Shown here: positions 31,644 through 41,444 of the stretch, piece after piece | Numbering within the stretch: the stretch's first letter is position 1 | How the letters are laid out: each line of letters begins with the position of its first letter | Assembly (NCBI RefSeq): GCF_013393385.1 | Contig: NZ_AP023239.1 | Location: forward strand, 124,001-188,000 | Length of the DNA: 64,000 bases | Direction of reading: 5' to 3' | Origin: Paenibacillus sp. URB8-2 | Lineage (GTDB): Bacteria > Bacillota > Bacilli > Paenibacillales > Paenibacillaceae | Position numbers and translations under genes: made by a program | The notes under the pieces: generated by a model | Databases searched by the model: none | Told to the model about the DNA's origin: nothing | What the model saw: the letters and a program-made list of their open reading frames with translations, nothing else

Positions 31644-32951
31644 GTGAAGGTGCAATCCAGCAGGGATTTCAAGCTGCAGCGGGACGTCGATTACGGTACC
31701 CCTGAGCAGAATAAGGCCGTTAAGCAAATTGTGGCCGATATCAAACAGGAGGGCGATGCCGCCCTTTTCCGATATACGGAAAAATTCGACGGAGCCCGGC
31801 TGGACCGTAACAATGTCCGGGTTACCCAGGAAGAGCTGCAGGCTGCTTACAAGCATGTTGAAGAATCGTTTGTGGCGGCGATTCGGGCCGCAGCGGAGAA
31901 CATCCGCGCATTCCATGCCAGACAAAAGCGGAACTCCTGGATGGACCTGCAGCCCGACGGCACGATTCTCGGCCAGATCATCCGGCCGCTCCAGCGCGTG
32001 GGCGTGTATGTTCCCGGGGGCAAGGCATCCTATCCTTCTTCCGTGCTGATGAATGTGATTCCCGCCCAGATCGCCGGCGTGCCGGAGATCGTTATGGTGA
32101 CGCCGCCGGCGACAGGCGGGAAGGAAGGGATCGACCCTTATATTCTGGTCGCCGCCGCGGAGGCCGGCGTGAATGAAATATACCGTGTCGGAGGCGCCCA
32201 GGCGGTAGCCGCGCTGGCGTTCGGCACGGAGTCGATCGAACCGGTCGATAAAATTTGCGGGCCGGGCAATATTTACGTCGCGCTGGCCAAGCGCGAGGTG
32301 TACGGGGCCGTCGATATCGACAGCATCGCCGGTCCGAGCGAAATCGTCGTGCTGGCGGACGACGCCGCCGAACCGGCCTATGTCGCCGCCGATCTCTTAT
32401 CTCAGGCGGAGCATGACGAGATGGCTTCGGCCATCCTTGTGACGCCTTCGCAAGCCCTGGCCGAGGCGGTCGCCGCCGAGGTGGAGCGGCAGCTTCGGGA
32501 GCTGCCGCGTGAGGCAATCGCCCGGGCTTCTGTGGAAAATTACGGCGCCATTATCGTAGTGGAGACGCTGGAAGAAGGGATTTCCGTCGTCAACCGGCTG
32601 GCGCCGGAGCATCTGGAAATCGTGGCGCAGGACCCGATGGCGCTGACCGGAGCGATCCGGAACGCCGGAGCGATTTTCCTCGGGCCATACAGCTCGGAGC
32701 CGGTGGGCGACTATTTTGCCGGGCCGAATCACATAATTCCAACGAACGGAACGGCGCGGTTCTCGTCGCCGGTGGACGTTGACGATTTTATTAAAAAATC
32801 CAGTCTGATCTATTACAGCAAGGAGGCGCTGCTGCGCGACGGAAGAACCATCATCGAGCTGGCGCGCCGCGAAGGGCTGGAGGCCCATGCCAGAGCCGTG
32901 GAAATCAGGCTGGAGAATGAAGCGAAGGGTGGAGAAGAGCGTGGAGAATAA
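31644..32951 (+). CDS. hisD: Histidinol dehydrogenase
   Basis: Carries out the last two oxidations, histidinol to histidine, with NAD and zinc. The start is GTG 31644, seven bases after AGGAGG. The 435-residue protein shows [52 protein letters not shown] and the zinc and active-site region [12 protein letters not shown]. Near the end comes APEHLEIV. Its last bases overlap the proposed hisB start by 11, indicating coupling. Confidence 0.95.
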   Translation: MKVQSSRDFKLQRDVDYGTPEQNKAVKQIVADIKQEGDAALFRYTEKFDGARLDRNNVRVTQEELQAAYKHVEESFVAAIRAAAENIRAFHARQKRNSWMDLQPDGTILGQIIRPLQRVGVYVPGGKASYPSSVLMNVIPAQIAGVPEIVMVTPPATGGKEGIDPYILVAAAEAGVNEIYRVGGAQAVAALAFGTESIEPVDKICGPGNIYVALAKREVYGAVDIDSIAGPSEIVVLADDAAEPAYVAADLLSQAEHDEMASAILVTPSQALAEAVAAEVERQLRELPREAIARASVENYGAIIVVETLEEGISVVNRLAPEHLEIVAQDPMALTGAIRNAGAIFLGPYSSEPVGDYFAGPNHIIPTNGTARFSSPVDVDDFIKKSSLIYYSKEALLRDGRTIIELARREGLEAHARAVEIRLENEAKGGEERGE

Positions 32952-33546
32952 CGGGCAGTTAATCAGGCAAGCGGGTCTTTCCCGCAAAACGAATGAGACG
33001 GACATCAAGCTGGCGCTGACAGTGGACGGAAGCGGTCAGTCGGAACTGGAGACCGATGTGCCTTTTCTGAACCATATGCTCGATTTGTTCACAAAGCACG
33101 GCCAATTCGATCTGTCCGTCCAGGCGCGCGGCGATATCGAGATTGACGATCATCATACGGTGGAGGATATCGGCATTTGCCTCGGACAGGCTATGCGTGA
33201 AGCGCTAGGCGACAAGAAGGGCATCAAACGATACGCAAGTGTATTTGTGCCGATGGACGAGGCGCTCGCGCAGGTCATCATCGATATCAGCAACCGACCG
33301 CATTTCGAGTACCGGGCAGAGTATCCTTCGCAGCAGGTGGGCAGCTTCTCCACGGAGATGGTCCATGAATTTCTGTGGAAATTCGCGCTGGAAGCGCGGA
33401 TAACGCTGCATGTCATCGTGCATTACGGTTTCAATACGCATCATATGATCGAAGCGGTATTCAAGGCTCTCGGGCGCGCGCTGGACGAGGCGACGGCGAT
33501 CGATCCCCGGGTGAAAGGCGTTCCATCCACGAAAGGAGTGCTGTAG
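32941..33546 (+). CDS. hisB: Imidazoleglycerol-phosphate dehydratase
   Basis: Removes water from imidazoleglycerol phosphate to give imidazoleacetol phosphate. The metal-binding repeats are [14 protein letters not shown] and [17 protein letters not shown], and [17 protein letters not shown] is the family signature. GTG 32941 gives 201 residues ([19 protein letters not shown]) with GGTGGAG upstream; earlier in-frame ATGs lie deep inside hisD. This is the monofunctional form without histidinol phosphatase, which is supplied by hisJ downstream. Confidence 0.93.
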   Translation: MENNGQLIRQAGLSRKTNETDIKLALTVDGSGQSELETDVPFLNHMLDLFTKHGQFDLSVQARGDIEIDDHHTVEDIGICLGQAMREALGDKKGIKRYASVFVPMDEALAQVIIDISNRPHFEYRAEYPSQQVGSFSTEMVHEFLWKFALEARITLHVIVHYGFNTHHMIEAVFKALGRALDEATAIDPRVKGVPSTKGVL

Positions 33547-33549
33547 CCC

Positions 33550-34167
33550 ATGACCGTTGCTATCGTCGATTACGGGATCGGCAACCTGCACAGCGTTAGC
33601 AAGGCAATCGAGCGTCTCGGCCACGAGCCGCTCGTGACTGGTAACCCGGGCGAAATTCTGGCCGCGGACCGCGTCATTCTGCCCGGCGTCGGCGCATTCG
33701 GCGACGCGATGGATCATCTGCGGGAAAGCGGACTGGACGCGGTCGTCAAAGAGGTCGCAGCGACGGGCCGGCAGCCGCTGCTCGGCATCTGCCTGGGCAT
33801 GCAGCTCCTGTTTACCCAAAGTGAGGAGTACGGCGTCCATGAGGGGCTTGATCTTTTGCCGGGAACGGTGGTGCGCTTTGAGCCCAGAGAGGGCTACAAG
33901 GTTCCGCATATGGGCTGGAACAAGCTGCAGTACCTTCAGCCGGAGAACCCGCTGCTCAAGGGGCTGGAAGAGGGCCATGTCTACTTTGTCCATTCCTACC
34001 ACGCCCACGTCACGCAGAAAAGCGATCTGCTGGCCGTGACGGATTACGGTCACCCGGTTACAGCTATCGTTGGGCGGGGCAGCGTATTCGGCATGCAGTT
34101 TCACCCCGAGAAGAGCGGGGAGCTGGGAAGGAAGCTGCTTGAGCAGTTTTTGAAGCTGGAAATCTAA
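33550..34167 (+). CDS. hisH: Imidazole glycerol phosphate synthase, glutaminase subunit
   Basis: Hydrolyses glutamine and passes ammonia to HisF. The class I amidotransferase triad is visible: the nucleophile Cys in LLGICLGMQLLF, and His and Glu in GMQFHPEKSGELG. The oxyanion strand ILPGVGAFGDAM is present. At 205 residues it is of normal length. It starts 3 bases after hisB with AAAGGAG inside the hisB end. Confidence 0.95.
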   Translation: MTVAIVDYGIGNLHSVSKAIERLGHEPLVTGNPGEILAADRVILPGVGAFGDAMDHLRESGLDAVVKEVAATGRQPLLGICLGMQLLFTQSEEYGVHEGLDLLPGTVVRFEPREGYKVPHMGWNKLQYLQPENPLLKGLEEGHVYFVHSYHAHVTQKSDLLAVTDYGHPVTAIVGRGSVFGMQFHPEKSGELGRKLLEQFLKLEI

Positions 34168-34299
34168 CGGGGCGTTTGCCTCATGAAACATATGGTCTGT
34201 GGCGCCTTAGGCATCCTGGGCAGGAGCTCCAGAGAGCCTTGGCGATCGGCCTCGTAAAAGTAAAATGATTTTAGCAAGGAGAAAGCGGGGAACGGCGAA

Positions 34300-35031
34300 A
34301 TGTCTTCTTTTATCGTGTATCCGGCGATTGATATCCGGAACGGAAAATGCGTCCGGCTGCTGCAGGGCGATTATAATCAGGAAACGGTCTACGGCGACAG
34401 CCCGCTCGATATGGCCAAATCATGGGAGGCGCAGGGCGGAGAATTCATCCATCTTGTCGACCTGGACGGCGCAAAGGCCGGACATCCCGTCAATATCGAC
34501 ATTATCGGATCGATCGCCGCGGGCGTGAACGTGCCGGTTCAGGTCGGTGGAGGGCTGCGCACCTTGGAAGATGTGGAGAAGCTGCTGTCGCTCGGCGTCA
34601 GCCGGGTCATCATCGGCACCGCCGCCATCAATGACCGGGAATTTACCGAAGCCGTGCTGGCGAAATACGGCGCTAAGGTTGCGATCGGCATCGATGCGCG
34701 GAACGGCTATGTCGCCACGCACGGCTGGCTTAACACGTCGGAGGTGCTGGCTACAGATTTGGCGAAGGAACTCGCTTCCAAGGGCGCGGAAACCTTTATC
34801 TACACGGATATCTCCCGAGACGGGATGATGCAGGGCCCGAACGTGGAGGGCATTCTCGCTATGGCGCAAGCCAGCGGCAAAAGCGTGATCGCCTCCGGCG
34901 GGGTCACCGTCCAGGACGATTTGCTTCGCCTCAGCGCGCATAAGAACAGCGGTATCGGCGGCGCCATCGTCGGGAAGGCGCTGTATACCGGAAACATTAA
35001 GCTTGCCGAGGCTTTGGCGGCGTTGAAGTAG
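34300..35031 (+). CDS. hisA: ProFAR isomerase (HisA)
   Basis: Isomerises the aminoaldose ProFAR to the aminoketose PRFAR in a TIM barrel. The N-terminal catalytic Asp is in [20 protein letters not shown], and the second Asp region is [16 protein letters not shown]. Phosphate-binding turns are VGGGLRT and ASGGVT. At 243 residues it is of normal length. A gap of 132 bases without a recognisable element separates it from hisH. AAGGAG lies about 20 bases upstream of ATG 34300, and weaker GGGGAA is closer. Confidence 0.95.
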   Translation: MSSFIVYPAIDIRNGKCVRLLQGDYNQETVYGDSPLDMAKSWEAQGGEFIHLVDLDGAKAGHPVNIDIIGSIAAGVNVPVQVGGGLRTLEDVEKLLSLGVSRVIIGTAAINDREFTEAVLAKYGAKVAIGIDARNGYVATHGWLNTSEVLATDLAKELASKGAETFIYTDISRDGMMQGPNVEGILAMAQASGKSVIASGGVTVQDDLLRLSAHKNSGIGGAIVGKALYTGNIKLAEALAALK

Positions 35032-35360
35032 TCTCTGGCCCGAAGGGCCAGATCCGCGGCACGCGAAGGTTTTAGGCTTTAAAGGTTGTTAAGCAGGCGG
35101 GGCAAGCCCGCCGCCCCGTAGGGGCCAGATCCGCGGAACGCGAAGGTTTTAGGCTTTTAAAGGTATTGCTCTTTGCCGCAGGTGCGCCGCATTTCAAGCG
35201 GTCCCGCAGGGATAAGCGGTCGGACCACAAAAATGAACTAAGGAGCGCCTTCGTCCCTGACCCCGCCAAACTTCCGGGTGTCCAGAGGGCGGGCCCTCGG
35301 GGTCCCCCTTGGCTAAGGGGGATTTAGGGGGATCGAAAACGCTTTTAAGGAGGACAAAAC
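35032..35360. repeat. hisA-hisF spacer with a 42-bp direct repeat and GC-rich hairpins
   Basis: This 329-base spacer holds no gene. A 42-bp unit (35045-35086) is repeated almost exactly at 35122-35164, with one substitution and one extra T. A perfect 7-bp hairpin CCCCCTTGGCTAAGGGGG lies at 35304-35321, followed by another AGGGGGATC. It looks like dispersed intergenic repeat material placed inside the his operon. Confidence 0.75.
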
Positions 35361-36119
35361 ATGCTGGCCAAACGCATCATACCCTGTCTGGACGTTAAAG
35401 ACGGGCGGGTGGTAAAAGGCGTTAATTTTGTAAACCTGCGCGATGCCGGCGATCCGGTGGAGCTGGCGGCGATTTACGACCGGGAAGGCGCGGATGAGCT
35501 GGTGTTTCTGGATATCTCCGCATCGGTGGAAGGCCGGGCGACCATGGTCGAGGTCGTGCGCCGCACGGCGGGCGAAATTTCCATTCCGTTCACCGTGGGA
35601 GGAGGAATATCGGCTCCCGAGCATATGAAGACGATTTTACGCGCCGGAGCCGACAAAATCGGCATCAACACTGCGGCCGTCAACAATCCGCAGCTCATTC
35701 TCGAAGGAGCGCGGCGATTCGGCTCCCAGTGTATTGTAGTGGCGGTAGATGCCAAATATAATGAGACTTGGGGCGAGTGGGAAGTGTACACCCACGGCGG
35801 ACGAAAGCCTTCCGGAATCAAAGCGCTGGAATGGGTGAAACAGGCCGAGAAGCTGGGAGCCGGAGAGATTCTGCTTACCAGTATGGATGCCGACGGCACC
35901 AAGGACGGCTTTGATCTTCGCCTGACATCGGCCGTCAGCGACTTGGTGGATATCCCGGTGATCGCATCGGGCGGAGCGGGGAAAATTGAACATTTTTACG
36001 ATGTGTTCACTGCGGGCAAAGCGGATGCGGGACTTGCAGCGACCATTTTTCACTATAAGGAAATTGCGATCGGCGATTTGAAGGCCGACTTAAAACAAAA
36101 GGGTGTGGAAATCCGATGA
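35361..36119 (+). CDS. hisF: Imidazole glycerol phosphate synthase, cyclase subunit
   Basis: Uses ammonia from HisH to turn PRFAR into imidazoleglycerol phosphate and AICAR. A TIM barrel homologous to HisA: first catalytic Asp in [19 protein letters not shown], second in [15 protein letters not shown], phosphate turns in TVGGGIS and ASGGAGK. At 252 residues it is of normal length. AAGGAGG precedes the ATG. It overlaps hisIE by four bases (ATGA). Confidence 0.96.
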   Translation: MLAKRIIPCLDVKDGRVVKGVNFVNLRDAGDPVELAAIYDREGADELVFLDISASVEGRATMVEVVRRTAGEISIPFTVGGGISAPEHMKTILRAGADKIGINTAAVNNPQLILEGARRFGSQCIVVAVDAKYNETWGEWEVYTHGGRKPSGIKALEWVKQAEKLGAGEILLTSMDADGTKDGFDLRLTSAVSDLVDIPVIASGGAGKIEHFYDVFTAGKADAGLAATIFHYKEIAIGDLKADLKQKGVEIR

Positions 36120-36838
36120 GCGGACAGCAAAACAATACGACGCCTGGACAACAGGATATTTTGGAAGGAATACGCTGGAACGATGCCGGGCTTCTGCCTG
36201 CCATTGTGCAAGACGATAAAACCTTGGAAGTGCTCATGTTCGCATATATGAACCCGGAATCGCTGAAGCTGTCGCTGGAGAGCGGACAGACCTGGTTCTG
36301 GAGCCGTTCGCGAGGAGAGCTGTGGCATAAAGGCGGCACTTCGGGCAATACGCAGGCGATAACCTCGATTCATTACGACTGCGACAGTGATACGCTGCTC
36401 GTTAAGGTCAAGCCGGAAGGACCAGCCTGTCATACGGGCAAGGTTTCATGCTTCTACCGCGAGCTGCCGCTCGGCAGCAAGTCTGCGGCGGATAAGCCGG
36501 AGGCGGGTGAATTACATAGCGCCGAAAGATCGGCCGAAGAGCGTTTCGCTGTGCTGGCCGAGCTGGAGCGGATTATCGCCGAGAGAGAGACGGAGCTTCC
36601 GGAAGGGGCCTATACCACGTATTTGTTCAATAAAGGCGTAGACAAGATTCTGAAAAAAGTCGGCGAAGAAACGGCCGAGACGATCATCGCCGCCAAGAAC
36701 AAGGATAACGCCGAGCTTCGACTGGAGGTCAGTGATCTGATTTACCACCTGCTCGTCCTGCTGCAGGAGCGAAAGCTTCCGCTCGACGACATTATGGCCG
36801 AGCTTAGCGCGCGCCACGAGCGGCCCCGCCGCGACTAG
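36116..36838 (+). CDS. hisIE: Fused phosphoribosyl-AMP cyclohydrolase / phosphoribosyl-ATP pyrophosphatase
   Basis: Catalyses steps 2 and 3 of histidine synthesis. Residues 1-115 are HisI, with [14 protein letters not shown], the metal-binding [11 protein letters not shown] and [13 protein letters not shown] charged linker near 120-140 leads to HisE, with [26 protein letters not shown] and the ExxD-type metal ligands in [17 protein letters not shown]. The 240-residue fusion is somewhat longer than the Bacillus HisI fusion, mainly in the N-terminus and linker. Confidence 0.95.
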   Translation: MSGQQNNTTPGQQDILEGIRWNDAGLLPAIVQDDKTLEVLMFAYMNPESLKLSLESGQTWFWSRSRGELWHKGGTSGNTQAITSIHYDCDSDTLLVKVKPEGPACHTGKVSCFYRELPLGSKSAADKPEAGELHSAERSAEERFAVLAELERIIAERETELPEGAYTTYLFNKGVDKILKKVGEETAETIIAAKNKDNAELRLEVSDLIYHLLVLLQERKLPLDDIMAELSARHERPRRD

Positions 36839-36855
36839 AAAGGGAGGAGCTTCCT

Positions 36856-37683
36856 ATGCAGATCGATTACCATACCCATCACGAGCGCTGCGGTCATGCC
36901 GTAGGCAAGCTCGAAGACTATGTTCGCCGGGGCGTTGAGCTGGGCCTGGACCAGCTTGGGCTCTCGGATCATCTCCCGCTGATTCATGTCGATCCGGACC
37001 AGTATTATCCCGAGATGGCGATGCCGCTGGAGGAGCTTCCGCGCTACGTGGAGGAGTGCCTTGACCTGAAGGAGCGCTATCGAGGGACTATCGATATCCG
37101 CGTGGGGCTTGAGGCCGATTATATCGAAGGCTATGAAGAGCAAATCCGCGAACTGCTGTCTCCCTACCCATGGGATTACCTGATCGGCTCAGTCCATTTT
37201 CTCGGCGAGTGGGATATTACCGATTACCGGCAGGTTCACGGCTGGGAAGGCCAAGATCCCCTTGAGGTATACCGGCGTTACTATCAAGCGATAAGTAAGG
37301 CGGCATCTTCGGGATTATACGATATAATAGGGCATATGGATGTTATTAAAAGATTCGGCTACGGGCCGGATACCTCAGAAGGCAAGGCGGAAGTGAGAAC
37401 AATGGAAAGAAGCGCGCTGCAAGCGATTGCGGACGCGGGAATCGCGATGGAACTGAACGCCTCTGGCCTGTTCAAGCCGTGCGCGGAGATGTTTCCGGCT
37501 CCGCATGTGCTTGCTGGGGCGCTTGAACTGGGCATCCCGCTGACGCTGGGCTCGGACGCCCATGATCCGCTTAAGCTGGGCGAAGGTCTTGCGGATGCGC
37601 GAAAGCTGCTCTGGGACACGGGATTCCGTGAACTTGCGGTGTTTAAAGAGCGCCGCCGCGAGGCGGTTCCTTTTGAAGGCTAA
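36856..37683 (+). CDS. hisJ: Histidinol-phosphatase, PHP family
   Basis: Dephosphorylates histidinol phosphate before the HisD step. The PHP-domain metal ligands are in DYHTHHERCGHA, GLSDHLPL, GLEADYIEGYE, the VHFLG segment and GSDAH. At 275 residues it fits the HisJ/HisK family. GGGAGGAG precedes the ATG, 17 bases after hisIE. With this gene the cluster has every histidine enzyme except the aminotransferase HisC. Confidence 0.92.
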   Translation: MQIDYHTHHERCGHAVGKLEDYVRRGVELGLDQLGLSDHLPLIHVDPDQYYPEMAMPLEELPRYVEECLDLKERYRGTIDIRVGLEADYIEGYEEQIRELLSPYPWDYLIGSVHFLGEWDITDYRQVHGWEGQDPLEVYRRYYQAISKAASSGLYDIIGHMDVIKRFGYGPDTSEGKAEVRTMERSALQAIADAGIAMELNASGLFKPCAEMFPAPHVLAGALELGIPLTLGSDAHDPLKLGEGLADARKLLWDTGFRELAVFKERRREAVPFEG

Positions 37684-37706
37684 TCATCTATTTGAGGAGG
37701 AGCGTT

Positions 37707-38657
37707 ATGCAGCACCATTCATTGCGTATTTTTTCCGGCTCGTCCAATCCGAAGCTGGCCGCAGATATTGCCGGGCGGCTTGGCGTGGAGCTGGGGAGGA
37801 TCAAGCTGACCCGCTTCAAGAGCGGCGAGATTTATGTGCATTATGAAGAAAGCATCCGGAATTGCGACGTTTTTTTGGTGCAATCACTCTCCCATCCCAT
37901 CAATGAGCTGTTCGTCGAGCTTCTAGTGATGATTGACGCCGCCAAGCGGGCGTCCGCCCGTACGGTTAATATCATCGTTCCGTACTACGGCTATGCCCGT
38001 CAGGAGCGCAAATCGGCGCCTAGAGAGCCGATCTCCGCCAAAATGGTCGCCGACGTGCTGACAACGGCCGGCGCTACGCGCGTCCTGACCATCGATCTTC
38101 ATGCCGCGGCGATCCAGGGCTTCTTCAACATTCCGGTGGACCACCTGACCGCGCTTGATCTGATCAGCGGCTATCTGAAGACTAAGAATTTGTCCGATGT
38201 GGTAGTTGTATCGCCCGATGCCGGCCGCGCTTCCATGGCCGAGAAGCTGGCGAGCCGGCTCGATTCGCCGTTTGCAATTATGATCAAGAAGCGCCCGGCC
38301 CATAACGAATCGGTCATTACCCATGTCATCGGCGATGTGGAGGGGCGGACTCCGGTCATCATCGAGGATCTGATCGATACGGGCACCACCATTGTCAACG
38401 TTGTCGAAGGACTTAAGGAGAGAGGCGCGAAGAACAGCATCGTCTGCGCCACACACGGGCTATTCTCCGGTCCGGCGATCGTCCGGCTGGAGCATCCGGG
38501 AATTGAGGAAGTGGTGGTCACCGATTCAATCGCGCTGCCCGCCGATCACTCCAGCCGGTTCACTGTATTGTCGGTCGCTCCGATGCTGGCAAGGGCCACA
38601 CGCATTATTACCGAAGGCGGTTCCATCGATAAGCTGCTTGAAGACGCGGGGATTTAA
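37707..38657 (+). CDS. prs: Ribose-phosphate pyrophosphokinase
   Basis: Makes PRPP from ribose-5-phosphate and ATP; PRPP is the HisG substrate. ATG 37707 (MQHHSLRIFSGSSNPKLA, 316 residues) follows GAGGAGGAG. A TTG at 37692 would overlap this site. Visible motifs are PYYGYARQERKSAPREPISAK, the metal and ATP segment TIDLHAAAIQGFFNIPVDH and the PRPP loop VIIEDLIDTGTTI. It is 23 bases after hisJ and before a terminator, so it closes the his operon. A second copy near glmU would be expected elsewhere. Confidence 0.94.
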   Translation: MQHHSLRIFSGSSNPKLAADIAGRLGVELGRIKLTRFKSGEIYVHYEESIRNCDVFLVQSLSHPINELFVELLVMIDAAKRASARTVNIIVPYYGYARQERKSAPREPISAKMVADVLTTAGATRVLTIDLHAAAIQGFFNIPVDHLTALDLISGYLKTKNLSDVVVVSPDAGRASMAEKLASRLDSPFAIMIKKRPAHNESVITHVIGDVEGRTPVIIEDLIDTGTTIVNVVEGLKERGAKNSIVCATHGLFSGPAIVRLEHPGIEEVVVTDSIALPADHSSRFTVLSVAPMLARATRIITEGGSIDKLLEDAGI

Positions 38658-38675
38658 CATCCCCCGTCTTTTTTT
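38643..38675 (+). terminator. Terminator of the his-prs operon
   Basis: GACGCGGGGAT (38643-38653) pairs with ATCCCCCGTC (38659-38668) with one bulge, followed by seven T residues. The stem starts inside the last prs codons and its loop contains the stop codon. Confidence 0.88.
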
Positions 38676-38931
38676 GTCTATACAGGAGAACAGCCGGCAT
38701 AACGACGATGCGGATGGCTCTCCGTTTTTCCTCTCACTTTTTGTCTGTTTCAGGCGCCCGTTCAACTTGAGACCCCCCCTCGGTTTTGTGTTATACTGTG
38801 TGGAGACAGCCGGGACGGAATTCGGAACCCGGCAAACGTGAAGTTTGGAGAATCGCTCGGGCATGGGCGCGTCTTCTGTTAACATGTTTAAGAGAGGGTT
38901 AGGGAGCTTACAAGGGAGGTGCCTTGCTTCC

Positions 38932-40308
38932 ATGATAGAAAAGACTTCAGAGCCGGTCGGCCGGAATGTGATTTCCGTTGCTCTGAGCGCCAATTTTTTC
39001 TTTGAAAGAGCCGTGCGTTCGCTCGATCGCTTTCAATATGAGAAAGCATTGAAAAATTTCCGCAAAGCGGTTGAATATGAACCGGAAAATCCGGTTAATC
39101 ATTGCAATATGGCGGGTATACTGTCGGAGATGGGAAATTATGAAGCGTCCAACGCTATTTTGGCCCATGTTCTGGAAAAAGTGGACCCATCGATGACGGA
39201 GTGCCATTTTTATATGGCTAACAACTTTGCCAACATGGAAAACTTTGAAGAAGCCGAACGTTCGTTGGTGACGTATCTCGAGGAGGATGCTAACGGCGAG
39301 TTTCTTGCCGAATCGGATGAACTGCTGGAGCTGCTTCATTACGAGCTCGACCGGCCCGCTCCGCTTCACCGGATTCGCAGCAGAGAAGGGGCGGTCGAGC
39401 ACGACCGGGCCCGCAGCCTGCTGGAAGAAGGGAAATTTCCGGAGGCGGTGCGCCTGCTGGAAGAGATCATCGAAGGCACGCCCGATTTTTTGGCAGCGCG
39501 TAATAATTTGGCTCTGGCCTATTTTTATTTGGGGCGGTTCGGCAAAGCCAAAGAGTGTATCGCGCAGGTGCTGGAGCACGAGCCGGGAAACTTGCACGCG
39601 CTCTGCAATATGGCAATTTTTCTGCAGTATGAAGGGGACCGGGAAACGCTGGACGCGCTGCTGCGCATGCTAGAGGTTACTGTTCCGTTTCACCGGGAGC
39701 ATGTCTTCAAGCTTGCGACAACAATGGGGATTCTGGGACGGCACAGAATCGCGTACGGCCATTTCCGCCGTCTGTTGAAAGACGAGGAGATCGGCGGCGA
39801 CGCCGGCCTCTATCATTACTGCGCGGCCGCGGCCTGCAACAGCGGACTGCTGCGGGAGGCGGAGCGCTGCTGGCGGCAGGCCGCCAAGCTCGATCCGGAG
39901 TCGGCGGTGCCCCGGTTCTTCCTGAACCTGCTGCATCAATCCGCAGCGGAAGGGGCGGCTCTGCCGCCCGTCAGCTATAATTACCAGCTTCCTTTTCAGG
40001 AGCAGCTCAAGCAGTGGAAGGCCAATAGAGGCAGCTTTGCCGAGCAGGTTCGGGTCAACCCGCTGCTGCGGTCGTCCTTCTTCTGGGCGCTGCGCTACGG
40101 AGATGCCAGCCTGAAGCGGCAGGTCACCGAGGCGCTCAGCTGGATCGGCGACGAAGAGATGGTCCAGGCGCTTAAGGAACTGCTGAGCGAGCCGTTGCAA
40201 GGCGCCAAGCAGGAGGAAGCTGGTCTGCTCCGTCTGCATAAGCTTATCGGCATGGAGCCGGAGAAGGAGCCGCGCCCGGAAGGGAAAGAGCGGCTTCCGC
40301 GCGGCTAA
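38932..40308 (+). CDS. Tetratricopeptide-repeat protein (YvcD-like position)
   Basis: About 458 residues, cytoplasmic, with no signal peptide. TPR-like helix pairs are visible, for example ALKNFRKAVEYEPENPVNHCNMAGILSEMGNYEAS, FLAARNNLALAYFYLGRFGKAKE and LHALCNMAIFLQYEGD. It is probably a scaffold for protein contacts; the partner is unknown. ATG 38932 is chosen for the AGGGAGGT site 11 bases upstream; in-frame starts at 38845, 38863 and 38884 lack one. Bacillus has a TPR gene (yvcD) next to trxB, as here. Confidence 0.8.
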   Translation: MIEKTSEPVGRNVISVALSANFFFERAVRSLDRFQYEKALKNFRKAVEYEPENPVNHCNMAGILSEMGNYEASNAILAHVLEKVDPSMTECHFYMANNFANMENFEEAERSLVTYLEEDANGEFLAESDELLELLHYELDRPAPLHRIRSREGAVEHDRARSLLEEGKFPEAVRLLEEIIEGTPDFLAARNNLALAYFYLGRFGKAKECIAQVLEHEPGNLHALCNMAIFLQYEGDRETLDALLRMLEVTVPFHREHVFKLATTMGILGRHRIAYGHFRRLLKDEEIGGDAGLYHYCAAAACNSGLLREAERCWRQAAKLDPESAVPRFFLNLLHQSAAEGAALPPVSYNYQLPFQEQLKQWKANRGSFAEQVRVNPLLRSSFFWALRYGDASLKRQVTEALSWIGDEEMVQALKELLSEPLQGAKQEEAGLLRLHKLIGMEPEKEPRPEGKERLPRG

Positions 40309-40398
40309 AGTCATTAAGATTCGAGGCATAATAGGGATAACCAGCTTGGCATATCAGCCAAATCTATAATAATCCGTTTTGCGAGGAGGTCACTTAAG

Positions 40399-41352
40399 AT
40401 GTATAAATCGATTGTAATCGGAACCGGCCCGGCCGGTCTAACCGCCGCCATTTATCTGGCGCGCGCGAATTTGAGCCCGCTGGTCATTGAAGGCTTGCAG
40501 CCGGGCGGACAGTTGACAACGACGACGGAAGTGGAGAACTTCCCCGGATTTCCGGAAGGCATTCTTGGTCCGGATCTTATGGACAACATGCGCAAGCAGG
40601 CGGAACGCTTCGGAGCCGAGTTCAAGAACGGCTGGGTAGAATCGGTCGATTTCTCGCAGCGGCCCTTTAAAGTGAATGTGGATGGGCTCGGTGTGCTGGA
40701 AGCGGAAACGGTTATTATCTCGACGGGCGCTTCGGCCAAGTACCTGGGTATCCCGGGAGAGCAGGATAATGTAGGACGCGGAGTCAGCACCTGCGCCACC
40801 TGCGACGGTTTCTTCTTCCGCGGGAAGAAGATCATTGTGGTCGGCGGCGGCGACTCCGCGATGGAGGAAGCGAGCTTCCTGACACGGTTCGCAAGCAACG
40901 TCACGCTGGTGCATCGCCGCGAGGAGCTGCGGGCGTCCAAGATTATGCAGGACCGGGCGAAGGAAAACAGCAAAATTTCGTGGGCGCTGGGCCGCACTCC
41001 ATTGGAAGTCGTGACGGGCGAGACCGGAGTGAAGGGACTGCTTGTCCGCAACAACGAAACCAGTGCCGAAGAACTGATTGAAGTCGACGGCGTCTTTGTG
41101 GCGATCGGCCATACGCCGAACACCGCTTTTCTCGGCGGCCAGATTACGACCGACGCCAACGGCTATATCGTCGTCCGTCCGGGCACGACCGAGACGAATA
41201 TCCCCGGCGTGTTCGCCTGCGGCGATGTTCAGGATACCCGGTATCGTCAGGCCATCTCTGCGGCGGGTTCGGGATGTATGGCGGCGATGGACGCCGAGAA
41301 GTATCTTGAAGGCGCGATGGTACACGACTGGAGCGAGACGCTGGATAAATAA
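40399..41352 (+). CDS. trxB: Thioredoxin reductase
   Basis: Transfers electrons from NADPH through FAD to thioredoxin. The 317-residue protein has the N-terminal FAD motif [18 protein letters not shown] and the redox-active CATC (Cys132, Cys135) in [14 protein letters not shown]. The NADPH motif is [15 protein letters not shown] and the C-terminal FAD segment is [17 protein letters not shown] precedes ATG 40399. A terminator follows, so trxB ends this transcription unit. Confidence 0.97.
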   Translation: MYKSIVIGTGPAGLTAAIYLARANLSPLVIEGLQPGGQLTTTTEVENFPGFPEGILGPDLMDNMRKQAERFGAEFKNGWVESVDFSQRPFKVNVDGLGVLEAETVIISTGASAKYLGIPGEQDNVGRGVSTCATCDGFFFRGKKIIVVGGGDSAMEEASFLTRFASNVTLVHRREELRASKIMQDRAKENSKISWALGRTPLEVVTGETGVKGLLVRNNETSAEELIEVDGVFVAIGHTPNTAFLGGQITTDANGYIVVRPGTTETNIPGVFACGDVQDTRYRQAISAAGSGCMAAMDAEKYLEGAMVHDWSETLDK

Positions 41353-41384
41353 GTGGCCAGGGTGCTTTCATCCTGGTATACAAC

Positions 41385-41418
41385 AGGCTTCCCTATTCAA
41401 CGGGAAGCCTCTTTTTTT
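41385..41418 (+). terminator. Terminator after trxB
   Basis: AGGCTTCCC (41385-41393) pairs with GGGAAGCCT (41402-41410) around an 8-nt loop, followed by C and seven T residues. Confidence 0.92.
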
Positions 41419-41444
41419 GCCGGGCGCTCATCGTGCGGCAAAGT

